Positions 16,715 to 26,689 are shown, numbered from the stretch's first letter. The stretch is DNA of 64,000 bases from Halomonas llamarensis (GCF_023555005.1 NZ_JAMJPJ010000010.1:37578-101577), one strand, 5' to 3'. Translations and numbers: made by a program. The notes: generated from the letters alone by a model not told the origin.

Positions 16715-16731
16715 TGCTTTATTTTGGTGCA
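16715..16731 (+). promoter_or_regulatory. NtrC-binding site 2 upstream of glnA
   Basis: TGCTTTATTTTGGTGCA has a perfect right half and a weaker left half of the NtrC consensus. Its 31-bp offset from site 1 matches the paired enhancer arrangement known at enterobacterial glnA. Confidence 0.65.
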
Positions 16732-16860
16732 ATTTAAGTTTATGCGCGCCGGTTGATGTGGATTTATCACCACGCTGCAACATAAGAGCGCATGGAGTTG
16801 TGGCATTAAAGCAAACAAAAACAGATGGTTGCGTTTTAATTTTCTTTTGTGGTGCAAGGT

Positions 16861-16877
16861 TGGCATATTCCCTGCAT
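16861..16877 (+). promoter_or_regulatory. Sigma-54 promoter of glnA
   Basis: TGGCATATTCCCTGCAT has the GG (16862-16863) and GC (16874-16875) doublets separated by 10 nt, as required for -24/-12 recognition. Transcription would start near 16887, giving a leader of about 130 nt before the glnA ATG. Confidence 0.8.
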
Positions 16878-17018
16878 TGTTATTAACAGCGGCTAATGAC
16901 GTAGGCAGGCGCTGCCTTGACGTGCTAAAACAGTAGCCGATTTAACTTTTGCGCCACGTCATTGCCGCGGCAATTCGGGCGCGCAGAAACGCAAATTACG
17001 TTCACACCGGAGGACACC

Positions 17019-18425
17019 ATGTCAGCCAAGACGCTCGCATTGATCGAAGAACACGACATTAAATGGATCGACTTACGCTTTACCGATACCCGCGGTAAAG
17101 AGCAGCACGTCACTATTCCGGCGCGCGATGTCGATGAAGAGTTTTTTGAAAACGGCCAGATGTTTGATGGTTCTTCCATCAACGGTTGGAAGGGTATCAA
17201 CGAGTCTGACATGATCCTGCGCCCGGAAGACGGCAGCGCTTATCTCGACCCTTTCACCGAAGACGCCACGCTGGTGCTTCGCTGCGATATCATCGAGCCG
17301 GCCACCATGCAGGGCTACGATCGCGATCCGCGCTCCATTGCTAAGCGCGCAGAAGCGTATCTGCAGTCGACAGGCTTGGGCGATACCGCTTTCTTCGGCC
17401 CGGAGCCTGAGTTCTTCATCTTTGACGAGGTGCACTGGAAGTCGGATATCGAAGGCTCCATGTACAAAATTTCCTCGGAAGAGGGCGCTTGGTCGACCGA
17501 CCGTCAGGTCGAGGGCGGCAACTTGGGTCACCGCCCGCGCGTGAAAGGCGGCTACTTCCCGGTACCGCCGGTCGATAGCTTCCACGATATGCGTGGCGCG
17601 ATGTGTAACACCCTGGAAGCGATTGGTCAGCCCGTTGAGGTTCACCACCACGAAGTGGCGAACGCCGGGCAGAACGAAATCGGCGTCAAGTTCAACACGC
17701 TGGTGAAAAAGGCCGACGAAGTTCAGGAAATGAAGTATGTGATCCACAACGTGGCGCATGCTTACGGCAAAACCGCGACCTTCATGCCGAAGCCGATTGT
17801 GGGTGATAACGGTTCGGGCATGCACGTTCACCAGTCGTTCTGGAAAGATGGCCAAAACCAGTTCGCTGGTGATGAGTACGCCGGTCTGTCTGAGATGGCG
17901 CTTTATTACATCGGCGGCATCATCAAGCATGCGCGCGCGTTGAACGCGTTCACTAACGCCTCGACCAACTCTTACAAGCGCCTGGTACCGGGCTTTGAAG
18001 CGCCGGTTATGCTTGCTTATAGTGCGCGTAACCGTTCGGCGTCGATTCGTATCCCGTATACCGCCAGCCCGAAGGGCAAGCGTGTAGAGCTGCGCTTCCC
18101 TGATCCGACCGCTAACCCGTACCTGTGCTTTTCGGCGATGCTGATGGCGGGTATCGACGGCATCAAGAACAAGATCCACCCGGGCGATGCGATGGATAAA
18201 AACCTCTACGACCTACCGCCGGAAGAGGGCAAATCCGTACCGACCGTGGCCCACAGCCTGGATCAGGCGCTTGAAGCGCTCGACGCTGACCGCGCCTTCT
18301 TGACCGAAGGCGGCGTGTTCTCCGACGAAATGATCGATGCCTACATCGAGCTTAAGATGGAAGACGTGGACCGCCTGCGCATGGCCACGCACCCGCTTGA
18401 GTTCGATATGTACTACAGCTGCTAA
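17019..18425 (+). CDS. glnA: Type I glutamine synthetase GlnA
   Basis: GlnA makes glutamine from glutamate, ammonia and ATP as a cytoplasmic dodecamer. The product is 468 residues from the ATG at 17019, which follows a GGAGG; an earlier in-frame ATG at 16962 lacks a ribosome site. Typical signatures are [11 protein letters not shown] near residue 50, the ATP-binding [16 protein letters not shown] region and the adenylylation site Tyr397 ([10 protein letters not shown]), so it is the adenylylated GSI-beta type. Two NtrC sites and a sigma-54 promoter precede it, and glnL-glnG follow. A strong hairpin terminator lies just downstream. Confidence 0.97.
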   Translation: MSAKTLALIEEHDIKWIDLRFTDTRGKEQHVTIPARDVDEEFFENGQMFDGSSINGWKGINESDMILRPEDGSAYLDPFTEDATLVLRCDIIEPATMQGYDRDPRSIAKRAEAYLQSTGLGDTAFFGPEPEFFIFDEVHWKSDIEGSMYKISSEEGAWSTDRQVEGGNLGHRPRVKGGYFPVPPVDSFHDMRGAMCNTLEAIGQPVEVHHHEVANAGQNEIGVKFNTLVKKADEVQEMKYVIHNVAHAYGKTATFMPKPIVGDNGSGMHVHQSFWKDGQNQFAGDEYAGLSEMALYYIGGIIKHARALNAFTNASTNSYKRLVPGFEAPVMLAYSARNRSASIRIPYTASPKGKRVELRFPDPTANPYLCFSAMLMAGIDGIKNKIHPGDAMDKNLYDLPPEEGKSVPTVAHSLDQALEALDADRAFLTEGGVFSDEMIDAYIELKMEDVDRLRMATHPLEFDMYYSC

Positions 18426-18491
18426 GTGCGAGTTGTTAAGTACTCGCTGCTAAGCACGGCTGTTAAAATTTCTCACCCACGGTGAGATGAT

Positions 18492-18524
18492 CAGAAACCC
18501 CGCTTTGGCGGGGTTTCTGCATTT
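18492..18524 (+). terminator. Terminator of glnA
   Basis: CAGAAACCCCGC (18492-18503) pairs with GCGGGGTTTCTG (18508-18519) around a short loop. The stem contains its own T tract on the 3' arm. Confidence 0.8.
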
Positions 18525-18550
18525 CACGCGCCTGCTTAAGGGAAAACGCC

Positions 18551-19075
18551 ATGCAACACACACGAGCGATAAAAACGGTGGTCCTTCTGTCTGGCGTGCT
18601 ACTGGCAGCTCCGCTGTTGGCGCAGGCTGTCTACCGCGTGGTGGATGAGCAAGGGCGAGTGACCTTTACCGATAACCCTGCTAGCGGCGGGGACGAGGTG
18701 GAGGTGGCGCCGCTGCCGAACGTGTCCTCCTCGCGCACGGCAGCGCCAAAAGCATCGGCCGAGACGCCCAAGCGTAGCGCCCCTGGACGGCCGTTTATGC
18801 CCTACGACCGCTTTATGATCGAAAAACCCCGTGATAACGCACGCTTGTCCCGCTCGACCACTGCGGTTGAGCTTTTGGTGAGCCCGCGGCTGCGTGATGA
18901 TCACCAGGTGCGCCTGCGCGTTAACGGTGAGATAAGCCAGTCGGCGCTGCACAGCGAGGCGTTCTGGTTGGCAAATTTACCGGCGGGCACTCATCGGTTG
19001 CAGGCAGAGCTACTCGATAGCCAAGGGCGCGTGCGCCACCAAACGCCGCCGGTACATCTCACGATTGAACCCTGA
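18551..19075 (+). CDS. DUF4124 domain periplasmic protein
   Basis: This 174-residue protein has a signal peptide ending near residue 26 (LLAQA) followed by the DUF4124 motif (VYRVVDEQGRVTFTDNP), then a Pro/Ala/Ser linker and a C-terminal beta-rich part. The role of DUF4124 proteins is not known; they are exported. The position between glnA and glnL is usual in Halomonas- and Pseudomonas-like genomes. Its stop is immediately followed by an NtrC site. Confidence 0.8.
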   Translation: MQHTRAIKTVVLLSGVLLAAPLLAQAVYRVVDEQGRVTFTDNPASGGDEVEVAPLPNVSSSRTAAPKASAETPKRSAPGRPFMPYDRFMIEKPRDNARLSRSTTAVELLVSPRLRDDHQVRLRVNGEISQSALHSEAFWLANLPAGTHRLQAELLDSQGRVRHQTPPVHLTIEP

Positions 19076-19092
19076 TGCACACTATTGGTGCA
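19076..19092 (+). promoter_or_regulatory. NtrC-binding site upstream of glnL
   Basis: TGCACACTATTGGTGCA matches the NtrC consensus except for one pyrimidine position and is nearly a perfect palindrome. It begins at the base after the DUF4124 stop and lies 182 bp before the glnL start. In enteric bacteria NtrC represses glnL through such a site; the same is inferred here. Confidence 0.75.
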
Positions 19093-19273
19093 TTGTGAGC
19101 CGGTTGGCGAGAGGGCGATGCGCTGTTAGCACGCAGAGACATCGACGTCGTGCGCGCCAAGCGTGCAGCCTGGGCGCGCTTTTTCATTCCTATCGCGATA
19201 GCTGGCGTACTTCTTGCAGTTATTTTGTCGATGCGTTGATGACGCACTTTCTTTCGAAGGACCAGGACACTTC

Positions 19274-20359
19274 ATGTATAAGCGTTTACTCGAACATCTC
19301 ACCACGGCAGTGCTGTTATTGGATGGCAAGCTCACCGTGCGTTGGATGAACCCGGCGGCGGAAGCGCTTTTGGCCGTGAGCATGAGTCGCGTGAAAGGCG
19401 CAAGCCTCGATGCGCTGCTGGGCAGCGGCGCGAGTGGTGGTGCAGGCGTCGGTGACAGCATTGATAGCGTGCTCGCCAAAGCCCGTGATGCGTTCCACCC
19501 CTATACCAAGCGTGAGGCGCGTATTGTGCCGTTTAATGGTGAGCCGCTAACGGTGGATTACACCGTAACCCCGCTCTCCGCCGATGAGCTACTGTTAGAG
19601 GTGGAACCGCGCGACCGGCTGATGCAGATTTCCCGCGAGGAAGCGCTCACGACGCGCCAAGAGACCATCAAAGTGCTCGCCCGCGGGCTCGCGCATGAAG
19701 TGAAAAACCCGCTGGGTGGGATTCGCGGCGCCGCACAGCTTCTGGAGCGCGACCTGGATGAGCCCGCCCTTAAGGAGTTTACTCGCATCATCGTCGAAGA
19801 GGTCGACCGGCTCAAAGACCTGGTTGACTCGATGCTGGGCCCCAACCACATCGTCAGGCACGAGCCGCTGAATATCCATAAAGTGCTGGAGCGGGTTCGT
19901 TCGTTGCTTATCGCCGAGCACCCGCAGGTGGAGATTATCCGCGACTACGACCCGAGCTTGCCGGATCTTTACGGCGATGAAGCGCAGATGATTCAGGCGG
20001 TGTTGAACGTGGCGCGTAACGCCGTACAGGCGATGACGGATGCCGACACGCACGCACCGGCGTTAATGCTGCGCACTCGCGCAAAGCGCCAGTTCACCCT
20101 GGGGGCAGAGCGCCACCGGCTGGTGAGCGAGGTCAGTATTATCGATAACGGCCCGGGTATTCCTGAATCGCTCCAGGAGACGCTGTTTTATCCCATGGTC
20201 TCTGGGCGCGCTGAGGGCAGCGGGCTAGGGCTTTCGATTGCGCAGTCGATTTTGCATCAGCACCAGGGCTTGATCGAGTGCGAATCGTACCCCGGCCACA
20301 CCGAATTTCGTTTATTGATCCCCTTGTTTGTCGATGCATCGGAGACGCGCGATGACTGA
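19274..20359 (+). CDS. glnL: Nitrogen regulation sensor kinase NtrB (GlnL)
   Basis: NtrB phosphorylates or dephosphorylates NtrC in response to PII. The 361-residue product, starting at the ATG 19274 (AAGGA upstream), has an N-terminal PAS domain (about 1-120), the H-box with phospho-accepting His141 (GLAHEVKNPLGG), and an HATPase domain with N, G1 and G2 boxes (VARNAVQAM, DNGPGIP, GSGLGLSIAQS). It lacks membrane helices, as expected for a cytoplasmic sensor. It overlaps glnG by 8 nt. Confidence 0.93.
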   Translation: MYKRLLEHLTTAVLLLDGKLTVRWMNPAAEALLAVSMSRVKGASLDALLGSGASGGAGVGDSIDSVLAKARDAFHPYTKREARIVPFNGEPLTVDYTVTPLSADELLLEVEPRDRLMQISREEALTTRQETIKVLARGLAHEVKNPLGGIRGAAQLLERDLDEPALKEFTRIIVEEVDRLKDLVDSMLGPNHIVRHEPLNIHKVLERVRSLLIAEHPQVEIIRDYDPSLPDLYGDEAQMIQAVLNVARNAVQAMTDADTHAPALMLRTRAKRQFTLGAERHRLVSEVSIIDNGPGIPESLQETLFYPMVSGRAEGSGLGLSIAQSILHQHQGLIECESYPGHTEFRLLIPLFVDASETRDD

Positions 20360-21782
20360 GTCAAGCCGTAACGACGTTGCCCGCGTGGTGATTGTCGATG
20401 ATGACCGTGCCATTCGCTGGGTGTTAGAGCGCGCCCTGGCGCAACCGGATTTGGATGTCGAGTGCATCGAGCGCGCTGACACCTCGCTGGAACGTTTGAT
20501 TGATGACCCGCCCGATGTGCTGGTGACCGATATCCGCATGCCGGGGATCGACGGGTTGGATTTGATGGCACGTCTCCGTGAGGCGCACCCGGATCTGCCG
20601 GTCATCGTAATGACCGCGCACTCGGATCTGGATAGCGCCGTGGCCTCCTATCAAGGCGGTGCCTTTGAGTACCTGCCTAAACCGTTCGATGTGGATGAAG
20701 CGCTGGCGCTGGTGCGCCGGGCGGTGGCGCACGCGCGTGAACGCCAGCGGCCCATCACTGCCCCGGAAGGGATCAATGCTGAAATCATCGGTGAAGCCCC
20801 AGCGATGCAGGAGGTGTTTCGCGCCATCGGGCGGTTGTCGCATTCGCATATTACGGTGCTGATCAACGGCGAATCGGGCACGGGCAAAGAGCGCGTGGCG
20901 CAAGCGCTGCACCAGCACAGCCCGCGCGCAGGCAAGGCGTTTATCGCGCTTAATATGGCGGCCATCCCACGGGACTTGATCGAATCCGAGCTGTTTGGCC
21001 ATGAGAAGGGCGCCTTTACCGGCGCGAACGCGCAGCGTCAGGGACGCTTTGAGCAGTCTAACGGTGGCACACTGTTTCTGGACGAGATCGGCGATATGCC
21101 CGCCGAAGCGCAAACACGCTTGCTACGGGTGCTGGCCGATGGCGAGTTTTATCGCGTGGGGGGACATACGCCGGTCAAGGTGGATGTGCGCATTATTGCC
21201 GCGACGCACCAAAACCTAGAGTCGCTGGTGGAAGACGGAGGCTTTCGTGAAGACCTGTTTCACCGCTTGAACGTGATTCGCATTCACCTGCCGCGGCTTT
21301 CCGAGCGGCGCGAGGATATTTCACGGTTGTCCCGCCACTTTCTTGCAGAAGCGGCCAAGGAACTCTCCACCGAGACGAAAGTGCTCACGCCTGAGGCCGA
21401 AGCGCACTTAACGCGGTTGCCGTGGCCGGGCAACGTGCGGCAGCTGGAAAATATCTGCCGCTGGCTAACGGTCATGGCCTCGGGGCGTGAAATTCTGGTG
21501 GAAGATCTGCCCCCCGAGCTTCTCGCCGTGAGCCCCGCCGAGGGCTCGGCATTCGCCGATTGGCGCAGCGCCTTTCGCGAATGGGCTGATCATGCCTTGG
21601 CGGAAGGCCACACCCACTTACTCGAAGAGGCAGTACCGGATTTTGAACGTATTCTGATCGAGACGGCGCTTAAGCACACCGGTGGACGCAAAGGCGAAGC
21701 GGCGGAGCTTCTGGGGTGGGGGCGCAATACGCTGACCCGCAAACTGAAAACGCTGCTGCCGGCGCTGGCCGACGATGCCTAG
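20352..21782 (+). CDS. glnG: Nitrogen regulation response regulator NtrC (GlnG)
   Basis: NtrC activates sigma-54 promoters such as that of glnA in this window. From the ATG at 20352 it has 476 residues; GGAG lies 7 nt upstream. The receiver domain carries phospho-Asp60 ([10 protein letters not shown]). The AAA+ domain has Walker A GESGTGKE, the sigma-54-contact loop GAFTGA, and Walker [10 protein letters not shown]. The C-terminal Fis-type helix-turn-helix is at about 440-470 ([20 protein letters not shown]). The gene overlaps glnL by 8 nt. Confidence 0.95.
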   Translation: MTESSRNDVARVVIVDDDRAIRWVLERALAQPDLDVECIERADTSLERLIDDPPDVLVTDIRMPGIDGLDLMARLREAHPDLPVIVMTAHSDLDSAVASYQGGAFEYLPKPFDVDEALALVRRAVAHARERQRPITAPEGINAEIIGEAPAMQEVFRAIGRLSHSHITVLINGESGTGKERVAQALHQHSPRAGKAFIALNMAAIPRDLIESELFGHEKGAFTGANAQRQGRFEQSNGGTLFLDEIGDMPAEAQTRLLRVLADGEFYRVGGHTPVKVDVRIIAATHQNLESLVEDGGFREDLFHRLNVIRIHLPRLSERREDISRLSRHFLAEAAKELSTETKVLTPEAEAHLTRLPWPGNVRQLENICRWLTVMASGREILVEDLPPELLAVSPAEGSAFADWRSAFREWADHALAEGHTHLLEEAVPDFERILIETALKHTGGRKGEAAELLGWGRNTLTRKLKTLLPALADDA

Positions 21783-21898
21783 TTTTTTGCCGTCAGCACG
21801 CCAACATGACGTATATCATGACCCCATGGGGGAAAGCGCGTTAGCGTTAGGCTCTTCTCAACGCTCCGTCCGTTAATGACAAAAAAAGAGCCAACGTT

Positions 21899-23074
21899 AT
21901 GCCAAGTCTAGTGTCAGCGCCCTCAGAACGTCGAAGCGAACCGAGTATGGCGACGCCGACCGAGGCATCCTGGGTGTTCAACACCGTAAGCGCCTTAAAC
22001 GATACGCTGACGACCCGCCATCATAGCCGCGATTTCGTCTTTGCCCATGGCCATTTTTTGCGTAGCCGCGTGATGGCCGTCGGGTTTCTCTTTTTACTCC
22101 TTTCGCCGCCTTGGCTATTAATCGATGCGTTGATGCTGCCCCCAAGCGTGCAGCGCTACACCTTGGCCGGGCGCGTGGTGATGATGCTCGGCTTTGCCGC
22201 TGTGGTGTGGTGGGCATGGCGTAGCGAAGAGAGCATTCGCCGTGTCCGTTTTAGTGCCGGTGCTTTGATTGCGCTGCCTGCACTTTTTTACGCGCTGGTG
22301 CTGGCTGTTTTACCTAGCGGCACGAATCAAGCGCTGGTGGGCTACGGTTTTATCCCCTTTTTGCTCGTCGCCGCGTTAAGTGTGTTTCCGTTTACGCTGT
22401 TGGAGTCCTTGCTGGCGGGCCTTCTACTGCAGGCGCTGTTGGTGTTTGCTCAGCATGTTAACGGTAGCTGGATGACGCCGGCGGGGCTTGAAGCTCAGTG
22501 GCTATTAGCGACGCTGCTGATCGTGGCGTTAACCGCTAACCATTTTCAGCTCAGCCTGTTGCTGCGGCTATATCGTCAGGCAACCCACGATGCGTTGACG
22601 GGCCTGTTAAACCGCGGGGCGATGGAGCGGCGACTGGCCGAGATCGAACGAGAAGAAGCGCGGATCGGCAAACAGGTGCCCTATGCGCTGTTGATGCTGG
22701 ATATCGACCACTTCAAGCGCGTTAATGACACCTATGGCCACTCGGTGGGCGATAAAGTGCTGCGTGAGTTTGCTCGTCTGATTGCGCTGCAGGTGCGCGC
22801 TGGGGATTTTGTCGCTCGCTATGGGGGTGAAGAGTTTGTGGTCGTGTTGCTGGGCGCGGACACCGAAAGCGCCACCGACGTGGCAGAGCGGATTCGCCAA
22901 GCGGTCGAAGGCGCCATGCTATTTGACCACGACGGTAACCCCGTGCCAGTCACCACCAGTGTCGGTGTTGCCTGCCCGGAAGAGCCGCTAGGCAGCGAGG
23001 CAACGCTGAAAATCGCGGATGACCGCCTTTACCATGCCAAAGAAGGCGGGCGTAATCGCGTGTGTAACGGATAA
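21899..23074 (+). CDS. Membrane diguanylate cyclase (GGDEF)
   Basis: This 391-residue protein makes cyclic di-GMP. The N-terminal half has about six membrane helices (residues about 60-225), a sensor of unknown ligand. The C-terminal GGDEF domain has the active GGEEF form (ARYGGEEFVVVL) and an inhibitory RxxD site (RAGD) five residues before it, so product feedback is expected. It ends 4 bp before the convergent ChaN-like gene. No paired partner gene is nearby. Confidence 0.9.
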   Translation: MPSLVSAPSERRSEPSMATPTEASWVFNTVSALNDTLTTRHHSRDFVFAHGHFLRSRVMAVGFLFLLLSPPWLLIDALMLPPSVQRYTLAGRVVMMLGFAAVVWWAWRSEESIRRVRFSAGALIALPALFYALVLAVLPSGTNQALVGYGFIPFLLVAALSVFPFTLLESLLAGLLLQALLVFAQHVNGSWMTPAGLEAQWLLATLLIVALTANHFQLSLLLRLYRQATHDALTGLLNRGAMERRLAEIEREEARIGKQVPYALLMLDIDHFKRVNDTYGHSVGDKVLREFARLIALQVRAGDFVARYGGEEFVVVLLGADTESATDVAERIRQAVEGAMLFDHDGNPVPVTTSVGVACPEEPLGSEATLKIADDRLYHAKEGGRNRVCNG

Positions 23075-23078
23075 CGGC

Positions 23079-24011
23079 TTATGGCGCGTCTTCAATGTCG
23101 TCTATGAAATCGTCCATGAGACCGTCTATAAAATAGAGCGCATCGGCAAGCGAGGCATCCGGCGGGTCGCACGCCAATGTGTTGGGCACGAGGGCCATGT
23201 GCGCCTCAACCCCCAGTGCCCTGAGTTGGTGCGGCACGCCATCGCCATACGCTACGTGTCCAACGCCCATCAACCCTACGGCCAGGACGTCTTCTCTTGT
23301 GGCATCGGCGAGGGCGCTTGCCATCGCCACATCCCATGTCAGTTGGGCATTGAGGAAACGCTCAAATGCCGCGTCGGCCGGTTCATCATCGCTTTCGCCC
23401 ATTGGGTGGGCGTTAAACGTCTGTTTTAACCGGTTACGGTAATCAGCGCTGGGGTTTACTGGCGCGGGGATGTGGTGCCGGTTTTCGGCGGCCACCGCAT
23501 CAAACCCGTCTGATGCCAGCTTTTGGCGTAGCGCCGGGCGGATATTGAGCGCCAACAGTGGGATTTGCTCCATGCGTGCGAAGTGCAAAATGGGCCAGTA
23601 AAGCTCGGCGTTAAATCCCCAGGCATTGTGCCAATCGCTTTCCGCGAGAAACGCTTCCTCGCTGAGTTTTCCCGCGACCCAGGCGTTCAACGCAGGCTGG
23701 GCGTCGCGCGGTAGCATCTCCAACCCAATCACCAACTTGTCGCGATGGGCCGCAAGGCCCGCCAGCGTATGCAGCTGCCAGCGGTGATGGGCCACTTGGT
23801 CATGTTGCTCACCAAGTAACACCACGTCTTGCCGCGCTGCCTGCGCTAACAGCGTGGGGGCTGAAACCGTCACGCCATTTTGCCACCAGCTGCCGGGTAT
23901 GAGGGTTTCCGCCGCCGCCTCAGACGACGCGCAGTCGCTGGCTTGAGCGGTCGATAAAAGACTCAGCGCCAACAGCGCGGAAGCGGGCGTTAAGGCGCGG
24001 CTTAAGGGCAT
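23079..24011 (-). CDS. ChaN-like haem-binding family protein
   Basis: This 310-residue exported protein has a signal peptide ending near residue 24 (TAQAS) and the ChaN/haem-binding uptake fold signature VVLLGEQHDQVAHH, followed by LVIGLEMLPRD. The family (PF04187-like) includes Campylobacter ChaN, which binds haem pairs at the membrane; the substrate here is not known. It is followed on the plus side by a convergent diguanylate cyclase gene. Its own upstream neighbour on the same strand is the DUF6435 gene 30 bp away. Confidence 0.8.
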   Translation of the reverse strand: MPLSRALTPASALLALSLLSTAQASDCASSEAAAETLIPGSWWQNGVTVSAPTLLAQAARQDVVLLGEQHDQVAHHRWQLHTLAGLAAHRDKLVIGLEMLPRDAQPALNAWVAGKLSEEAFLAESDWHNAWGFNAELYWPILHFARMEQIPLLALNIRPALRQKLASDGFDAVAAENRHHIPAPVNPSADYRNRLKQTFNAHPMGESDDEPADAAFERFLNAQLTWDVAMASALADATREDVLAVGLMGVGHVAYGDGVPHQLRALGVEAHMALVPNTLACDPPDASLADALYFIDGLMDDFIDDIEDAP

Positions 24012-24041
24012 GGTATCGTCCTGGTTTAGCGGTCCTGGATA

Positions 24042-24212
24042 TTAACTCGCCTCAAGCTTCTTGATTTCGGCAAGCAGGCTTTCCGCCTCTTCAGTCAGCG
24101 TGGCATTCGCGCGCATGTCGCCGTTGCGCGACGCTTCCATCGCTTGTTGCAGTTTGCGTTCATAATCTTGCTGCAGTTTCTTTTTGGGGTCGCGCTTAAA
24201 TAAACCAAACAT
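24042..24212 (-). CDS. DUF6435 small protein
   Basis: This 56-residue protein begins MFGLFKRDPKKKLQQDYERK and continues as a charged helix ending AEIKKLEAS. The sequence fits the DUF6435 family of short, probably helical proteins with unknown role. A GGAG-type ribosome site lies just upstream of the ATG at 24212. It is short but has full-length family features, so it is likely real. Confidence 0.75.
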   Translation of the reverse strand: MFGLFKRDPKKKLQQDYERKLQQAMEASRNGDMRANATLTEEAESLLAEIKKLEAS

Positions 24213-24327
24213 GGGGAGGCTCCTCTATTGTGTATATTATTTGTAGAGGTTTTGTCTTCCTTTGTCCAATGTTTGCGTCCCATTATAAGGCACTTAACCG
24301 CCTTTGATGCCGTTTTAGCGTCACGCT

Positions 24328-24852
24328 TTAGGCCGATGGATGCGTTAAACAGTCTCGTAGGAAATGCTCAAAATCGTTTAAAATGATAGGCAAGCTGACA
24401 TGCAGGCGGTGATCATCATCGATCAGGCGTAAAGAAAGGTGCTGGCGCTGGGCAAAGTCGATGACCGGCCCCGGCGGGACGACGTAGTCTCGCCAGCCGT
24501 GAACGATATGCGTCGCACGGGCGTGCAGAGTGGGCGACGTTTCTGGATAGTCGGGCAGGCCAATGGCGGGCGCAATCAAAAAACACCCCCGAGTGGCATG
24601 CTGAGCGCTGACCATGGCACTTAGCCAGCCGCCGAGGCTTGAGCCAGCCATGACGCATTCAGCCGGGTTGTCACCGCGAGTGTTCAGCGTTTGGTTAAGG
24701 TGCTCAAGCCGGGTTTGAGGCTCGGGCATGTCGCGGTAATCCATCACCACCGGCTCGCAGTCTTCCAGTTTTTCCACAATGCCTTTAAGCGCCTGCATTT
24801 TTAGCGCGCCAGGGCCGCTTTCCAACCCGTGAGAGAGATATACCGTGATCAT
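24328..24852 (-). CDS. YqiA/YcfP-like alpha/beta hydrolase
   Basis: This 174-residue small alpha/beta hydrolase has the nucleophile elbow GSSLGGW near residue 72, the start VYLSHGLESGP, and a C-terminal acid-histidine pair in the DYVVPP and DDDHRLH segments. The size and pattern fit the YqiA/UPF0227 group of esterases. The physiological substrate is not known. It stands alone between the DUF6435 gene and the PAP2 gene. Confidence 0.75.
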   Translation of the reverse strand: MITVYLSHGLESGPGALKMQALKGIVEKLEDCEPVVMDYRDMPEPQTRLEHLNQTLNTRGDNPAECVMAGSSLGGWLSAMVSAQHATRGCFLIAPAIGLPDYPETSPTLHARATHIVHGWRDYVVPPGPVIDFAQRQHLSLRLIDDDHRLHVSLPIILNDFEHFLRDCLTHPSA

Positions 24853-24919
24853 GACAAACCCCGCTTATAACAGTCATGAACCTACAGTAGCGTCTTCTCT
24901 CCCGGATTGCCAAGCGCCA

Positions 24920-25459
24920 TCAACCTAGCAGCACAAGGCTTAACAACGCAAAAGCGTAGCCCATGGCGGCACCGGCCAACACATCGCTTACGTAGTGCAA
25001 GCCAAGCCCCACGCGCGAGATGGCAATCAGCAGCGCCAACGGAATCACCATGGGCAACAGCCACGGCGTGTGGGCCGCGACCAGCACGCTAAACATCACC
25101 GCGTGCATGGTGTGGCCACTGGGAAAACTGTAGCGGTCACGGGCGGGTTCACTGCACTGAATGCCATTGCGATAGGTAATAAACGGGCGCTCACGGCATA
25201 ACCGTGTTTTCACTAAGCGATAAACGAAAACCGCGAGAAGCGCGGTGAGCGTGTATTGCGCCAAGCGCATACCGCCTTCGGGCAGCAAAAAAGGTTGGGC
25301 CACTATCAGCGCCACCCATACCGGCCAGTCACCAAGCCGACTAGCAGCTTGCAGCGTTAGCCGCCAGGGTCGATAGAGCGAGTAGCGCGTTACGCGTTGA
25401 CAGAATTGCCATTCGAGCAAATCAAGACGATCGAATACGGCAAGGGGGTGAGGTCGCAT
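24920..25459 (-). CDS. PAP2-family membrane phosphatase
   Basis: This 179-residue integral membrane phosphatase has the three PAP2 motifs: KTRLCRERP, FPSGHTMH and SRVGLGLHYVSDV. Such enzymes dephosphorylate lipid phosphates at the membrane. I start it at the ATG 25459 because AGGAGG lies just upstream; an upstream ATG at 25507 would extend it into the preceding gene. It overlaps the glycosyltransferase gene by 38 nt, so the two are probably coupled. The pairing with a glycosyltransferase suggests glycolipid metabolism; this is inference. Confidence 0.87.
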   Translation of the reverse strand: MRPHPLAVFDRLDLLEWQFCQRVTRYSLYRPWRLTLQAASRLGDWPVWVALIVAQPFLLPEGGMRLAQYTLTALLAVFVYRLVKTRLCRERPFITYRNGIQCSEPARDRYSFPSGHTMHAVMFSVLVAAHTPWLLPMVIPLALLIAISRVGLGLHYVSDVLAGAAMGYAFALLSLVLLG

Positions 25460-26591
25460 GATAAGCCTCCTGGGCTTGATGAAGGTAGGTAAGCAGTTGC
25501 CGGGCAATACCTGTCCAGCTTTGTTCCAGCGCGCGAAGACGCGCTAAGCGGCCAAAACGGGCGTAATCGGCCGGGCGTTGGCACAGTAATACCGCCGCTT
25601 GGCGAAAGGCGTCATTATCACCGACGGTGAGGGTTAGGCCGTTGTGGCCATGGTGAATGAGCTCGGCGCTGGCAGCGTGTTGATACGCCACCACGGCTAA
25701 GCCGCTGGCCATGGCTTCTGTCACCACATTGCCCCAGGTTTCTGATAGCGAGGGAAACAGGAAAATGTCGGCGCTGGCGTAGTATTGGCTTAGCGCCTCG
25801 GGCGGAAGAAAGCCGGTAAAGTGGGCGTCGGGTAGCGCTTTTTGCAATTGGGTACGCGCCGGGCCATCGCCGACAATGACCTGAGCCATATCCGGGCATA
25901 CGCTACGCATGGCGTGCAAGGTTTCCTGCAGCAGTGTTAGGTTTTTTTCCGCCGCGAGACGACCCACATAAAGCACCACCGGCTGGTGGTCGTTCACTCC
26001 CCACTGGCGGCGAAGATCGACGTCGCGAAGTTCGGGGGAAAATTTATCCCCATCAATGCCACGCGAAAGTACCTGGACATGATGAATGCCATCGCCGCGT
26101 AAGGCGTTTGTCTGTGCTTGGGTGGGCACCAGCGTCAGCGCGCAGTCGTTGTGAAAATAGCGCAGATAGCGCTTGGTGGCCGTGGCTAAAAAGCCCAAGC
26201 CGTAGCTGTGGCAGTAGTGATCAAAATTGGTATGCCAGCCAGCCACGATGGGAATATGTAACCGTAAAGCGGCTTGGCGCGCCGCCCAGCCCAGCGGCCC
26301 TTGCGTGGCTAAATACACCACATCGGGGCGTTGGGCGAGAAAGAAACGCCGCATCCGCGCCGGGGTGGTCAGGCCGATTTTTACGTCGCGATAGCCCGGT
26401 AGCGGCATGGATGGCGTGTGAAGTTCGGTATCAACCGACGCTGTTTGTCCGGCAGCGGCGTTTTGCGGTCTCGGGCGAACGAGATCAACCGTGACGCCCA
26501 GGCGTGCAAGCTCATGGCTCAGACGGCGAAGCGTATGCGCTACGCCGTTGATTTCCGGCGCCCAGGTTTCACTAACAATACACAGCCGCAT
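25422..26591 (-). CDS. Family-4 glycosyltransferase
   Basis: This 389-residue GT-B fold enzyme has the N-terminal loop ETWAPEINGVAHTLRRL and the C-terminal donor-binding EX7E motif in SETWGNVVTEAMASG. It resembles the mannosyl- and sulfoquinovosyl-transferase-like group that glycosylates diacylglycerol-type acceptors. Coupling with a PAP2 phosphatase and the nearby phosphorus-uptake genes would suit membrane-lipid remodelling under phosphate limitation, but no Pho box is visible before it. Confidence 0.8.
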   Translation of the reverse strand: MRLCIVSETWAPEINGVAHTLRRLSHELARLGVTVDLVRPRPQNAAAGQTASVDTELHTPSMPLPGYRDVKIGLTTPARMRRFFLAQRPDVVYLATQGPLGWAARQAALRLHIPIVAGWHTNFDHYCHSYGLGFLATATKRYLRYFHNDCALTLVPTQAQTNALRGDGIHHVQVLSRGIDGDKFSPELRDVDLRRQWGVNDHQPVVLYVGRLAAEKNLTLLQETLHAMRSVCPDMAQVIVGDGPARTQLQKALPDAHFTGFLPPEALSQYYASADIFLFPSLSETWGNVVTEAMASGLAVVAYQHAASAELIHHGHNGLTLTVGDNDAFRQAAVLLCQRPADYARFGRLARLRALEQSWTGIARQLLTYLHQAQEAYHATSPPCRIRSS

Positions 26592-26689
26592 CGCGACGCC
26601 ACCCTTCGGTTTACGATGGGGTCAGTGTGGCGGGCGGCGATGACAGTGCCGCGACAGGTGCGTGAAGAAGTGATGACCATGGGCGCGGT

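Noticed and set aside
16663..16866. 67-codon frame in the glnA control region
   Set aside because: It covers the NtrC sites and the spacer to the sigma-54 promoter and has no ribosome site.
17073..18179. 368-codon open frame antisense to glnA
   Set aside because: It mirrors glnA codons, has no ribosome site or family features, and glnA is certain.
24095..24283. 62-codon minus-strand frame overlapping the DUF6435 gene
   Set aside because: The DUF6435 frame has family sequence and a ribosome site; this one is its shadow.
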